A DNA stretch of 64,000 nt, from contig PWVH01000128.1 of assembly GCA_003563465.1 (NCBI GenBank), positions 1 through 64,000 of the forward strand. The letters run 5' to 3'. The notes below the pieces were generated by a model. It had not been told where the DNA came from, did no database searches, and saw nothing but the letters and a program-made list of their open reading frames with translations. This document shows, piece by piece, positions 25,012 through 34,193 of the stretch (positions are counted from its first letter, which is position 1; the number at the start of each line of letters is the position of its first letter). The stretch comes from Coriobacteriaceae bacterium (GTDB lineage Bacteria; Actinomycetota; Coriobacteriia; Anaerosomatales; SLCP01). Both the position numbers and the translations under genes were made by a program.

Positions 25012-25593
25012 TTAAGGCATCGACAGGAAAGAGATCCGGTCGACAGGCCAGTAGATGGCGAAGGCGCGCCCTCGAATCATGGAATCGGGGATGGTGTCCA
25101 TGAATCGGCTATCCCCTGAATTCGGACGATTGTCGCCCATCAGCCAGACCTCGTCTTCATCCAGAGTGACGGGCAGTGCGACCGTTCCAGCTTCAGTAAC
25201 CCTGCCTGAGATGTAAGGTTCGTCGAGCGGCTGTCCGTCTACGATGACTTCACCGGCAGTGATGTCCACCGTCTCGCCGCCAACCGCGATCACGCGCTTT
25301 ATGAGCTGAGGGTGTCTGCCTGTCGGGTCATCGAAAACCACGATCTCACCGTGGGCCGGGGGACGGAATCTGAGCGAGATCTTCTCGGCCAAGACTCGGT
25401 CACCTGACATGATGGTGGGTTCCATCGAACCAGTGGGGATAACGAACGGCTGGACCACAAAGGTCTTGATGCCCTGCGCGAGTAGGAACGCCAGGGCGAT
25501 CATCAGCAACGTCTCGATGAGCCATCTGCCGAAGCTCGGGAGCGCGCGCGTCTCGGGTTCCTCGATCTCCTGAAGCCTCGCTGGCTCAGTCAC
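25012..25593 (-). CDS. lepB: Signal peptidase I (first copy)
   Basis: Cleaves signal peptides from exported proteins at the outer face of the membrane. With the GTG at 25593, preceded by a strong AAGGAGG eight bases upstream, the protein has 193 residues. One membrane helix spans about 24-45. The catalytic serine is Ser56 in PTGSMEPT and the general-base lysine is Lys99 in QLIKRVIAVGGE. Box E reads MGDNRPNSGDSR. The frame is open to 25662, inside trmD, which is unlikely to be used. A second signal peptidase lies at 29084-29623. Confidence 0.94.
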   Translation of the reverse strand: MTEPARLQEIEEPETRALPSFGRWLIETLLMIALAFLLAQGIKTFVVQPFVIPTGSMEPTIMSGDRVLAEKISLRFRPPAHGEIVVFDDPTGRHPQLIKRVIAVGGETVDITAGEVIVDGQPLDEPYISGRVTEAGTVALPVTLDEDEVWLMGDNRPNSGDSRFMDTIPDSMIRGRAFAIYWPVDRISFLSMP

Positions 25594-25594
25594 G

Positions 25595-26329
25595 TTATTG
25601 GCCTCCTTCGATGATTCGTGCCGCAAGAGCCCTTTCCGCTTCTGTGAGTTCGGCGGTTGCAAGCATTTCGGGGCGGTTGAGGGCAGTCTTGGCTATCGCT
25701 TGTTCACGACGATACCTTGCGATGCGGGCGTGGTCACCACTTAGAAGCACGTCGGGGACGCTCATCTCTTCAAACACCTGTGGGCGAGTGTATTGGGGGT
25801 ATTCCAGAAGGCCTTCGGAGAACGACTCCTCCAATGTGGAGTCGGCGTGGCCTAAGACTTCTGGAAGAAGGCGTACCACGGCATCGATGACAACCATTGC
25901 CGGCAGCTCCCCACCAGTAAGGACGTAGTCACCGATGGAGAGTTCGATATCTGCCAGAGTGAGGACTCTCTCATCGAAACCTTCGTATCGACCGCATATG
26001 ACTATCATGCGCTCGGCCTCGGAAAGCCTGCCGGCTATCTTCTGTGTGAAGCGAGATCCGCTTGGCGTCATGAAGATCACGGTTGCGCGTGTGGGCTCGA
26101 GATCTTGTACGGTCCGCACTGCGCGGAATATCGGTTCGGGCTTCATCACCATGCCGGGACCGCCCCCATAAGGGTAGTCATCGGTCGTCCGGTGGCGATC
26201 GTCGGTATGGTTTCGCAGATCATGCAGTCGTATCTTGACCAGGTTCCGCTCTCGAGCAAGGCCTATCACGGAAGCGGACAAGGGACCCTCGAACATGTCA
26301 GGCAGTATCGTGATAACGTCTATGATCAA
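25595..26329 (-). CDS. trmD: tRNA (guanine-N1-)-methyltransferase TrmD
   Basis: Methylates G37 next to the anticodon, preventing frameshifting. The 244-residue SPOUT protein starts with IDVITILPDMFEGPLSAS. It has the deep-knot AdoMet site (ICGRYEGFDERV, and IGDYVLTGGELPAM near residues 130-143) and the late RPQVFEEMSVPDVLLSGDH. The start overlaps the rimM stop. It sits in the conserved rpsP-khpA-rimM-trmD-rplS array, here with lepB inserted before rplS. Confidence 0.97.
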   Translation of the reverse strand: MIIDVITILPDMFEGPLSASVIGLARERNLVKIRLHDLRNHTDDRHRTTDDYPYGGGPGMVMKPEPIFRAVRTVQDLEPTRATVIFMTPSGSRFTQKIAGRLSEAERMIVICGRYEGFDERVLTLADIELSIGDYVLTGGELPAMVVIDAVVRLLPEVLGHADSTLEESFSEGLLEYPQYTRPQVFEEMSVPDVLLSGDHARIARYRREQAIAKTALNRPEMLATAELTEAERALAARIIEGGQ

Positions 26330-26853
26330 CGGGAAGGCTCCTCATCGATCAACCCAGGCAAGAGACGCACGCGGGCTCTTTCGTGCGCCTCGTCGATCTC
26401 GAGAACCACGGAGTCTATAACGGGAATGAGTACTTGGCCGAAAGGTCCTGCGTCGATGACCCAAACGTCGTTGGCGCCGGTCTCTATCACGTCGGTTATT
26501 CGTCCGAGCATTCCGCGCTCCTCATCGATCACGCTCAGCCCGACGTAGGTCTTTGTTCCGTAATCCGACTCTTCCGGGACGTCAGCGGTTCGCGCTATCA
26601 GCGTGCGGCCACGAAGCGGTTCGGCGGCAGCACGGTCTTCGATACCGGCTATCTTGACGAGAGGGCCTTTCGGGCCGGGTCGCACCCACTGCACCGTACC
26701 GCGGCGTATCCCTTCGGGAGGTGGCACGATCCAGACCTCCAGGCCCTCATTAAGAGCCGAGGGAGAATCAGTGGTCGTTGCGACGGAGATCTCTCCTCCT
26801 GTGCCGTGAACCTTGACGATCCGCCCCACTGGGACGAAGGGCGTATCAATCAT
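26326..26853 (-). CDS. rimM: Ribosome maturation factor RimM
   Basis: Assists maturation of the 30S head. The 175-residue protein has the N-terminal RimM domain (VPVGRIVKVHGTGGEISV) and the C-terminal PRC-barrel domain (VGLSVIDEERGMLGRITDV and VLIPVIDSVVLEID). It is followed by trmD with a four-base overlap and follows khpA by five bases. Confidence 0.94.
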   Translation of the reverse strand: MIDTPFVPVGRIVKVHGTGGEISVATTTDSPSALNEGLEVWIVPPPEGIRRGTVQWVRPGPKGPLVKIAGIEDRAAAEPLRGRTLIARTADVPEESDYGTKTYVGLSVIDEERGMLGRITDVIETGANDVWVIDAGPFGQVLIPVIDSVVLEIDEAHERARVRLLPGLIDEEPSR

Positions 26854-26858
26854 CGTCC

Positions 26859-27107
26859 CTACCCTAACACCTCGACTTCGACGTGCTCACCGTTGATGCT
26901 AGCGGCGGCGCGAGCTAGGGTGCGGATCGCCTTGATCACACGACCTTGGCGCCCGATCACCTTGCCGACGTCGTCGGGTGCGACCGACACCTCGAAGACG
27001 ACCGAGTCACCACTCGACCGTTTCACGATGTCGACGGAATCGGGGTCGGCAACCAGAGAGCCGACAAGGTAGCGAACTAGGGCCTCCGGATCGGCTTCAC
27101 GCGACAT
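26859..27107 (-). CDS. khpA: KH-domain RNA-binding protein KhpA
   Basis: The 82-residue protein is a single KH domain with the GxxG loop in VIGRQGRVIKAIR near residues 53-65 and the closing HVEVEVL strand. KhpA works with KhpB as an RNA chaperone in Gram-positive bacteria. Its place between rpsP and rimM is the conserved one. It begins 15 bases after the rpsP stop. Confidence 0.93.
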   Translation of the reverse strand: MSREADPEALVRYLVGSLVADPDSVDIVKRSSGDSVVFEVSVAPDDVGKVIGRQGRVIKAIRTLARAAASINGEHVEVEVLG

Positions 27108-27122
27108 TTCGGGTGTGATCTC

Positions 27123-27554
27123 CTATTGTTCGGGGTCGGCTTCTGTGGCTTCGGCGGCCGACGCCTCTGCGGTCTCTTCGGGCACCGGCGGTTCCGTGTC
27201 GTTCTCAGCCGATACCTCCGCCCCAGAAGGCTCGGTTGCAACGGCGGACTCCTCGGATGCCTTGGCCCGGCTCTTCTTGGAAGGCTTGGGCTCTTTGACG
27301 GGCGCTTCGGCATCCGGATTCTTAGCGATGTCGAAGAGCTTCGCGACGGTAGGGCTCATTTGGGCACCTTTGTCGATCCATGCCTGGGTACGCTCGACGT
27401 CGAGTTCGATAGAACTGGGTTTCGAACGTGGATTGTACCGGCCGAGGATCTCTATGAAGCGACCGTCGCGTGGGGCTCGCGAATCGGCGGCGACGATGCG
27501 GTAGAGGGGGATCTTCTTAGCACCGGTGCGCGCCAGGCGGATCTTTACTGCCAA
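27123..27554 (-). CDS. rpsP: 30S ribosomal protein S16 with an acidic C-terminal tail
   Basis: The first 80 or so residues are a standard S16: AVKIRLARTGAKKIPLYRIV, DSRAPRDGRFIEILGRYNP and the later ERTQAWIDKGAQMSPTVAKL. Residues about 90-143 are an added Lys-rich then Ala/Glu/Pro-rich acidic tail, as in some actinobacterial S16 proteins. The start codon is TTG at 27554, directly preceded by GGAGGTGAACTG. A CACCT/AGGTG pairing and a GTGGCC hairpin just upstream could hide this ribosome-binding site. It has its own promoter. Confidence 0.95.
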   Translation of the reverse strand: MAVKIRLARTGAKKIPLYRIVAADSRAPRDGRFIEILGRYNPRSKPSSIELDVERTQAWIDKGAQMSPTVAKLFDIAKNPDAEAPVKEPKPSKKSRAKASEESAVATEPSGAEVSAENDTEPPVPEETAEASAAEATEADPEQ

Positions 27555-27612
27555 CAGTTCACCTCCGAGTAAGGTGGCCGGTTACGGCCACGTGCACGCA
27601 AAACGATTGCTC

Positions 27613-27641
27613 ATGATACGGCATACCTAGAAGAGGGTCAA
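27613..27641 (-). promoter_or_regulatory. Sigma-70-type promoter for rpsP-khpA-rimM-trmD
   Basis: TTGACC (27641-27636) and TATCAT (27618-27613) are separated by 17 bases on the minus strand. The transcript would begin near 27606. It lies in the 127-base gap after ffh, which also holds a GTGGCC/GGCCAC hairpin next to the ribosome-binding site of rpsP. Confidence 0.72.
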
Positions 27642-27681
27642 AGCGAAGAGATAGGTGAACCGGGCTCGTCGAGCAGGCTGG

Positions 27682-29034
27682 CTAAGATGGCAGTCGCATG
27701 CCGCCGGGCATGCCGAATCCCCCTCGCTTCTTCTTGCCCGGACCGCCGGACTGGAGCTGCTTCATTAGCTTGCGCGCCTGGTTGAACTGTTTGACGAGTT
27801 GGTTGACGTCAAAGACCGTCACACCTGCACCTCTGGCGATACGTTCGCGTCTGGAGCCGTTCAACAGTTTGGGGTTTGCGCGCTCCTCGGCAGTCATGGA
27901 GCGTATTATCGCGGCGACCCTGTCAAGCTGGCGTTCGTCGATCTCGGCAGCATCGAGGTCTTTGAAGTGCCCGGCACCAGGCAACATCTTGAGCATGTCG
28001 CCGATTCCACCCATCTTCTTCAGGTGTGTGAGCTGCAAAAGGAAGTCGTCGAAGGTGAACTCTGCTTTCCTGAGACGCTCCTCCATCTCCTCGGTCAAAT
28101 CAGCATCGGCAGCCTCCGTCGCCTTCTCTATCAAAGTGACGACATCACCCATGCCCAGGATACGCTTGGCCATCCGGTCGGGGTGGAACGGCTCGAGGGC
28201 ATCGAGTCTCTCACCGACGCCAGCGAACACGATCGGCTTTCCGGTGACCTCACGGATGGAAAGGGCAGCCCCTCCCCTGGCGTCGCCGTCGAGCTTCGAC
28301 ATGATGACTCCGTCGAAATCCACCCGCTCAGAGAAGGCGGCTGCGGCGGTGACAGCGTCTTGGCCGGTCATGGCATCGACGACCATCAGCACCTGGTCGG
28401 GCTTGAGAGCGGCTTTCACCCTGGCTGCCTCGTCCATCATCTTCTCGTCCACGTGCAGGCGTCCCGCAGTGTCTACGATAGCCAGGTCGCGCATCGAGGC
28501 GATAGCTTCTTTGACTCCGGCCTTTGCGATCGCCTCGACGTCGGTACCCTCCCCGCGAAAGACAGGTATGTCAAGCTCACGGCCTAAGGATTCGAGCTGG
28601 TCAATGGCGGCAGGCCGATAGATGTCGCAAGCGATGAGTATGGGTCGCTTGCCCTGCTTACGCAGATGGTTGGCCAGCTTAGCTGCAGCCGTGGTCTTAC
28701 CGGAGCCTTGCAAGCCTACGAGCATGACGATTCCAGGTATCCGGCTAGTGAGAATCAGACGGGATTCGGTCTCGCCGAGGAGAGAGGTGAGCTCCTCCAA
28801 GACGATACGGACGACGGTCTGACCTGGCGTGAGGCTCTTGGATACCTCGGCGCCTACGGTGCGCTGGCGCACGCGCTCGACAAATGACTTGACCACCTTG
28901 AAGTTCACGTCGGCTTCTAGCAGTGCAAGACGGATCTCACGCATCGCCGTGTCGACGTCAGCTTCGGATAGCCTGCCTCTGCCAGTGAGGTCAGCGAAGA
29001 TCGACTGCAATCTTTCGGAGAGATTCTGGAACAT
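27682..29034 (-). CDS. ffh: Signal recognition particle GTPase Ffh
   Basis: SRP protein subunit that binds signal sequences and 4.5S RNA. The 450-residue protein has the N domain and the G domain (GLQGSGKTTAAAKLA near 108-122, ACDIYRPAAIDQL, VDTAGRLHVDE, SKLDGDARGGAAL). The methionine-rich M domain follows, with RRERIARGAGVTVFDVNQL and a Gly/Met end. It follows lepB by 49 bases in a smc-ftsY-lepB-ffh run. The 4.5S RNA gene was not found in this window. Confidence 0.97.
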   Translation of the reverse strand: MFQNLSERLQSIFADLTGRGRLSEADVDTAMREIRLALLEADVNFKVVKSFVERVRQRTVGAEVSKSLTPGQTVVRIVLEELTSLLGETESRLILTSRIPGIVMLVGLQGSGKTTAAAKLANHLRKQGKRPILIACDIYRPAAIDQLESLGRELDIPVFRGEGTDVEAIAKAGVKEAIASMRDLAIVDTAGRLHVDEKMMDEAARVKAALKPDQVLMVVDAMTGQDAVTAAAAFSERVDFDGVIMSKLDGDARGGAALSIREVTGKPIVFAGVGERLDALEPFHPDRMAKRILGMGDVVTLIEKATEAADADLTEEMEERLRKAEFTFDDFLLQLTHLKKMGGIGDMLKMLPGAGHFKDLDAAEIDERQLDRVAAIIRSMTAEERANPKLLNGSRRERIARGAGVTVFDVNQLVKQFNQARKLMKQLQSGGPGKKKRGGFGMPGGMRLPS

Positions 29035-29083
29035 GGACTATCCTCCAGGACGCGTCCGTACAGGCTAGTAGGTGCCCCTGGAC

Positions 29084-29623
29084 TCAGTCAACCGGGCCGA
29101 ATCGGGTTATCGGTGAGAACACGAGCACCAATCGGCCTCTGACGTATTCTAGAGCGACCGGGCCGTAGAAGCGGCTGTCGAGCGAAGCGGGACGGTTGTC
29201 GCCGAGCACGAAGACGTGTCCCTCGGGAACGACGATCTCGGGCGTGGAAACGTCATCGGGGCTCAGCAGCACAGAGGTCGAGCTTTCCTCCGGGATTCCG
29301 TTGATGAACGCGGTTCCCCTGTCTATTCGTACGCTGTCTCCGTTTAAGGCAAGGACTCGTTTGACTAAGTCGCGGCGCTCGAAGCCTGGTCTTGGAGAGA
29401 CGCGAACTACTACCAAGTCTCCTATCTTCGGGTCGGCATAACCGCGGGTGATCAGGACCCGGTCACCGTCTTGCAGAGTCGGCAGCATTGATTCACCGGT
29501 CACGCGTAGCGGAAAGAACGCGATCCAGAAGACGGCTAAGACGCATACCAGTATGAGCAGAAGAGGGATGAGGATTCGACGGGCTATCCTGTCGCCACGG
29601 CCGGCCGGTCCGAAAACGAGCAC
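29084..29623 (-). CDS. lepB: Signal peptidase I (second copy)
   Basis: The 179-residue protein has one N-terminal membrane helix (about 15-37). Catalytic Ser45 is in VTGESMLPTL and Lys88 is in RRDLVKRVLAL. Box E reads LGDNRPASLDSRFYG. It lies two bases after ftsY and just before ffh, so SRP targeting and signal cleavage genes are combined in one operon. It differs clearly from the copy at 25012-25593, so the two may have different substrates or regulation. Confidence 0.92.
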   Translation of the reverse strand: MLVFGPAGRGDRIARRILIPLLLILVCVLAVFWIAFFPLRVTGESMLPTLQDGDRVLITRGYADPKIGDLVVVRVSPRPGFERRDLVKRVLALNGDSVRIDRGTAFINGIPEESSTSVLLSPDDVSTPEIVVPEGHVFVLGDNRPASLDSRFYGPVALEYVRGRLVLVFSPITRFGPVD

Positions 29624-29625
29624 TG

Positions 29626-30540
29626 CTATCCCCTGCCGATCAAGGCGCGGGCGAACTCCTCGGCGACAAAGGGCTTCAAATCGTCGATGCCCTCACCTAT
29701 CCCTACGCGAACCACCGGCAGGCCGAGTTCGCGGACGATCGCCACGGCGATGCCGCCTTTTGCAGTTCCGTCGAGTTTTGTGAGAACTATCCCGTCGAGC
29801 TTGAGCGCAGCGTCGAACTTCCGTGCCTGCGCGAGTCCATTCTGGCCGGTGGTGGCGTCCATGACTAGAAGTGTCATGACAGGAGCGAGGGTCTCGCGTT
29901 TGGCGACGCGCTGAACCTTCTGCAACTCCTTCATAAGGTCTGCAGAAGTGTGGAGACGGCCAGCGGTGTCGATCAGTGTCAGGTCGGGACGGCGTTCGTT
30001 CGCTGCTACTACCGTGTCGAAGGTAACTGCTGCCGGGTCGGCTCCTCGTTCGCGGCTGATGACTGGAACGGAAGCCCGTTCTGCGATGATGTCGAGCTGC
30101 TCGATCGCCGCTGCTCGGAAGGTGTCTGCCGAGCCGAGAAGAACACTGCGACCAGCGTCGACGGCTTCTTTGGCAAGTTTGCCGATGGTCGTTGTCTTTC
30201 CGGTGCCGTTGACGCCTACTACGAGGATTACTACGGGCGAGACGGCCAATGGGTCGGATACATCGGTGGGAAACTCCGAGGCGATCTCTTCGGCAAGGTG
30301 CTCGATCACCGACTCTGCATCGGGAAGTGCCTTGCGTGAAGCGGTGTCGCGAAGCCTTTCGACGATGTCTGTGACGGCAGCCACACCGATATCCGCTCCG
30401 ACTAAGACGTCCTCGAGATCCTCCCAAAACGCGACGTCGAGATCCGGGCCTCTGCCGACGAGAACGTTGAGCTGACCTTCGAGCCGCCCGCGACTCTTGG
30501 CGAGTCCCTCACTTATGCGTCTATACCAAGGCGTGGCCAT
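29626..30540 (-). CDS. ftsY: Signal recognition particle receptor FtsY
   Basis: Membrane-associated SRP receptor GTPase. The 304-residue protein contains the NG domain only: GVNGTGKTTTIGKLA near 110-124, GSADTFRAAAIEQL, LIDTAGRLHTSADLM and LTKLDGTAKGGIAV. It lacks the long acidic A domain of the E. coli protein. The start overlaps the end of smc by 20 bases. The smc-ftsY-ffh order is conserved with Firmicutes. Confidence 0.96.
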   Translation of the reverse strand: MATPWYRRISEGLAKSRGRLEGQLNVLVGRGPDLDVAFWEDLEDVLVGADIGVAAVTDIVERLRDTASRKALPDAESVIEHLAEEIASEFPTDVSDPLAVSPVVILVVGVNGTGKTTTIGKLAKEAVDAGRSVLLGSADTFRAAAIEQLDIIAERASVPVISRERGADPAAVTFDTVVAANERRPDLTLIDTAGRLHTSADLMKELQKVQRVAKRETLAPVMTLLVMDATTGQNGLAQARKFDAALKLDGIVLTKLDGTAKGGIAVAIVRELGLPVVRVGIGEGIDDLKPFVAEEFARALIGRG

Positions 30541-33500
30541 CAGCGGGTTCCTGGCTGGTCAATTCCACTTGATCGAGTCTCTGGCTGACGACCTTGCTGA
30601 CACCGTCGGCGTGCATAGAAACGCCGTAGAGGACATCGGCCATCTCCATCGTGCGACGCTGATGTGTGACTATTATGAACTGGGTGTGCGCACGCATGGT
30701 ATTCGTGAGCGCGATGAAGCGTCTGAGATTGGAGTCATCGAGGGCGGCCTCGACCTCATCTAAGAGGTGGAATGGGCATAGGCGAGTGCGGTAGACCGCG
30801 AACAGGAGCGCCAGTGCGGTAAGCGACTTCTCGCCCCCGCTCATCAGCGTCATCTTGGATAGCTTCTTGCCTCTAGGCTGGGCAGTCACTTCGACACCTG
30901 TGGTCTCCGGATCGTCAGGTTCGGTGAGTTCCAAAGAAGAGTGTCCGCCAGGGAACAGCACGGCGAAGACCTCCTGAAAGTGGCCGTTTACCTGCTCGAA
31001 GGTCTCGAGGAAGCGATCCCGGATCTTGCGGTCGATAGCTGCCACGACCTTGTTAAGAGCGCGTCGGCTGGCTAGAAGGTCTTCAACCTGTTCGGTCATG
31101 AAGTCACGGCGAGCCTTCAAAGCCTCATATTCCTGCATGGCCACGGGGTTCACAGGACCGAGATTCTCTAGACGCTTACGAAGGGCGTGAGCACGATCTT
31201 CCGCCGATGTACGCGTCTCGAGGGGCTCCTGCTCGAGCGCGCGTTCCAGGGGCATGCCGTACTCATCGACGATGCGCGCCACGGCGGACTTCACCTGAAT
31301 CTCGAGCTGACCTTTGTCGACTCGTGTGTCACTCATGAGCGAAGACTGGTCGTCTATCTGGGCCTGTATGGCACGGACGGCGTCCTGGGCCTCCCGGATG
31401 GTTCCCCGCAACGACTCGGAGTCGGCCTGTTCGAAGCGTGCACGGTCCTTGAGTTTCACCGCCCAGTGCTCTGCGCGTTCGAGTAGAGCGCTGTAGAGAT
31501 CGTGGAGAGGCTGCAATCGCTCGCGCAAAACCTCAAGAGCGGCCTCTGTCTCGCGGGAGTGCCTGACGGTGTCCTCGAGTTCAGCCAGTTCGGAGGAGAT
31601 TGTAGTCACCTGCCTCTTGAGGTGGACCTCGCGTTCGGAGATGGTGGCTATGTCGACTTGGCATGCGGAGAGGCGCTCGTTGATCGCTGTCTCCTCATTG
31701 AAGAGAGCGTCCCGTTGTTCTTGGGCCACCGCCGCCCTCTCCTCGAGTTCTGAAAGAGCGGCTTGCGCATCCTCGATGCCCTTTCTCAAGTCCTCTGCGG
31801 CGGGGATCTCCTTCTCGGCGCGCTGCTCTATCTCGAGAATGCGCTTGTCGATGCGTTCGGTCTCAGAGTCAAGGGAGGTAAGAGCTGCTTCCAGACGGCC
31901 GATCTCTTCTCGGAGCGAGTCGTTCTCACCAGCGAGCTGTGCGAGCTTCTGGCCGAGTTCGAGTGCATCAAGTTGCGCGGCAGCAAGTGCTTCCTCGGCA
32001 GAAGAAGTTGCCGCCTCATGATCGCCGACGGCCACGTTCAGTGCGGCTACTTGGTCCTCCAGTTCTGTGAGACTCCGTTTGCGCGCCAGGACCCCGGCTC
32101 CGTCGGTGGCCATGACCCTGCCCAAGGTCACCTTTCCTCCTGGCCACGCGATGGCACCGGCCGGCGTGGCGAACCGTGCTCCGGTTCGGTCTGTGCGAAG
32201 TGCGGATAATGCCTCCGGAAGGGAATCGACCACGTATACATCGCCGAGCAGTGCTTCGACGGCGGGGAGTAGGGCGGTATCGCAGTCAAGGAGGTCAAGC
32301 AGCCTGGTGCCGGAGGTGGCTGGAAGACGCTCTGGAGGCGCAGGTGCATCCAAAGGGATCAAACAGAGTTCGCCCTCGGCCTGCGAAGCGGCAGCGTCGG
32401 CTATCGTCAGGGCGTCATCGGTGTCCCTGACGAGAATGGCGAAAAGATCGGTCCCGAGAAGATGCTCTAGAAGGCGCTCGTATTCCTCGGGAACGCTGAT
32501 ACGCTCGGCGAACGGCCCCACAAGTTCAGGAAGCTCGCGCTCGTGGGCGAGCGCCCATGCGAGTGCAGGTGAGGCGGATTCGAAGGCTCGGTCGATCTCC
32601 TCTAGGGCGCGAACTTCGGCACAGGCCTTGGCGAGATGATCTCGTACAGAAGAGAGGTCCTTGCGGCGGCTTTCCAGAACCCGCACGCGTTTGTCGACAT
32701 CTCTGTCTGCCAATGCACGCTCCTTGCGAACCTGCGCTAGATCGATATCGAGTTGTGCGAGGTGTGCCCTTCTACTGGAGAGTGTGGACGCGACCCTGGC
32801 GTGCTGTTCGCGGAGGCCATGAGCGTGCTCGACTAGCATGTCGGTTTCAGCACTGAACGAGGAGAGCTGCTGCTCGAGAGTCGCGAGTTCGGTGCGCTTG
32901 TCGTCGAGGTCTTTGCGCGTACGTCGTATCTCACCAGTGACTTCGGCAAGAGCCCCGTCGGCATTAAGGCGCTCCTTCTTGGAGTTCTCGGCCTCCCGAC
33001 GCAGCTGAGCGAGCTGACCGTAGTGTGCCTTGAGGGTCGCGTCGGTCTCGGCGCGGTCTTGGGCTAGACGCTCCAGTTCGACCTTTCGAGCGGTTGCTCG
33101 GGTCTGAGCCTGATAGAGCTTCGCACGCAACTCGCTCAAGCGTGCGACAAGATGCTTGCCTTTCTCCTCAAGAAGAAGAAGCCCAGAGTTGATTCTTTCA
33201 AGAACCGAGAGCAGGCGGCGACGCTGTTCGGAGATGTCTCCGACGAACAAGCCCTTCTCCTCCAGGAGGGTCTGGAAATCAGACAGCTCACGTTCCTTTT
33301 CCGCAAGGCTTTGTCGAAGGAGCTCTATTCGGGCCTCTTGCTCGTTCTCACGTTCGGCCAGTGCGTCCCACTCACTCTGAAGTCGTCGCAGTTCGTCGAC
33401 AGCGAGGGCGGTCTCTAACGTGGAAAGCTCTTCGCGCATCTGGGCGTGCTGGGCTGCACGGGCTGCCTGGCGTTGAAGGGGCCGCAGCTGGCGGTCGATC

Positions 33501-34090
33501 TCGGCGACGATGTCCCGGGCGCGTTCTATATGAGCATCCATACCCGCGAGCTTGCGAAGCGACCGTTCCTTGCGCTTCTTGTGCTTGAGTACGCCTGCAG
33601 CTTCCTCTATCAAGGTTCTGCGGTCTTCGGGCCGTGAATTGAGGATCTCATCCAGTCGTCCCTGACTGATCACCGAGTTGGTATCCCGACCGAGACCCGT
33701 GTCGTGGAGCAGCTCCTGAACGTCCATGAGCCGACAAGGTGTCTGGTTTATGAGGTACTCGCTTTCGCCGTTCCTGTACATGCGGCGGGTGATAGTTACC
33801 TCACTGAACTCCACCGGCAAAGCGCCGTCGGAGTTGTCCAGTACCATGTCGACTTCGGCCACTCCAACAGGACGCCTTGCCGAAGACCCTGCGAAGATGA
33901 CGTCTTCCATAGCTTGTCCGCGAAGTGACTTGGCGGATTGTTCGCCGAGGACCCAGAGGACGGCGTCGGATATGTTGGACTTCCCGGATCCATTGGGGCC
34001 CACGATGACGGTAACGCCCGGTTCAAGTGAGAGGGCCGTCTTGTCGGCAAAGGATTTGAAACCCTTGAGTATGAGGGATTTCAGATACAA
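30521..34090 (-). CDS. smc: Chromosome segregation protein SMC
   Basis: The 1189-residue condensin ATPase has the N-terminal head (KGFKSFADKTAL and VIVGPNGSGKSNISDAVLWVLGEQ near residues 8-50). Long coiled coils flank a central hinge near 500-650 (VGPFAERISVPEEYERLLEH and GARFATPAGAIAWPGGKV). The C-terminal head has the signature LMSGGEKSLTALALLFA and the Walker B stretch FHLLDEVEAALDD. Length is normal. It is the first gene after rnc in this group and has a likely promoter about 65 bases upstream. Confidence 0.97.
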   Translation of the reverse strand: MYLKSLILKGFKSFADKTALSLEPGVTVIVGPNGSGKSNISDAVLWVLGEQSAKSLRGQAMEDVIFAGSSARRPVGVAEVDMVLDNSDGALPVEFSEVTITRRMYRNGESEYLINQTPCRLMDVQELLHDTGLGRDTNSVISQGRLDEILNSRPEDRRTLIEEAAGVLKHKKRKERSLRKLAGMDAHIERARDIVAEIDRQLRPLQRQAARAAQHAQMREELSTLETALAVDELRRLQSEWDALAERENEQEARIELLRQSLAEKERELSDFQTLLEEKGLFVGDISEQRRRLLSVLERINSGLLLLEEKGKHLVARLSELRAKLYQAQTRATARKVELERLAQDRAETDATLKAHYGQLAQLRREAENSKKERLNADGALAEVTGEIRRTRKDLDDKRTELATLEQQLSSFSAETDMLVEHAHGLREQHARVASTLSSRRAHLAQLDIDLAQVRKERALADRDVDKRVRVLESRRKDLSSVRDHLAKACAEVRALEEIDRAFESASPALAWALAHERELPELVGPFAERISVPEEYERLLEHLLGTDLFAILVRDTDDALTIADAAASQAEGELCLIPLDAPAPPERLPATSGTRLLDLLDCDTALLPAVEALLGDVYVVDSLPEALSALRTDRTGARFATPAGAIAWPGGKVTLGRVMATDGAGVLARKRSLTELEDQVAALNVAVGDHEAATSSAEEALAAAQLDALELGQKLAQLAGENDSLREEIGRLEAALTSLDSETERIDKRILEIEQRAEKEIPAAEDLRKGIEDAQAALSELEERAAVAQEQRDALFNEETAINERLSACQVDIATISEREVHLKRQVTTISSELAELEDTVRHSRETEAALEVLRERLQPLHDLYSALLERAEHWAVKLKDRARFEQADSESLRGTIREAQDAVRAIQAQIDDQSSLMSDTRVDKGQLEIQVKSAVARIVDEYGMPLERALEQEPLETRTSAEDRAHALRKRLENLGPVNPVAMQEYEALKARRDFMTEQVEDLLASRRALNKVVAAIDRKIRDRFLETFEQVNGHFQEVFAVLFPGGHSSLELTEPDDPETTGVEVTAQPRGKKLSKMTLMSGGEKSLTALALLFAVYRTRLCPFHLLDEVEAALDDSNLRRFIALTNTMRAHTQFIIVTHQRRTMEMADVLYGVSMHADGVSKVVSQRLDQVELTSQEPADGHALV

Positions 34091-34156
34091 AGAAGGCCTT
34101 TCGCGACGAGCAATGATTCGTTACAGGAGCGCGCGACGCGTGCCTGAACGCTGGTG

Positions 34157-34162
34157 ATTCTA
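34157..34162 (-). promoter_or_regulatory. Extended -10 promoter upstream of smc
   Basis: The minus strand reads TGGTAGAAT, an extended -10 box (TG, one base, TAGAAT), in the 103-base gap between rnc and smc. No good -35 box is seen. It would drive smc-ftsY-lepB-ffh. Confidence 0.5.
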
Positions 34163-34193
34163 CCACAGCGACATGTCCGCATCGGTGGGCTTC

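Noticed and set aside
27698..28621. A 307-codon plus-strand open frame opposite ffh
   Set aside because: Antisense to the conserved Ffh coding sequence, with low-complexity Ser/Ala/Arg translation and no motif.
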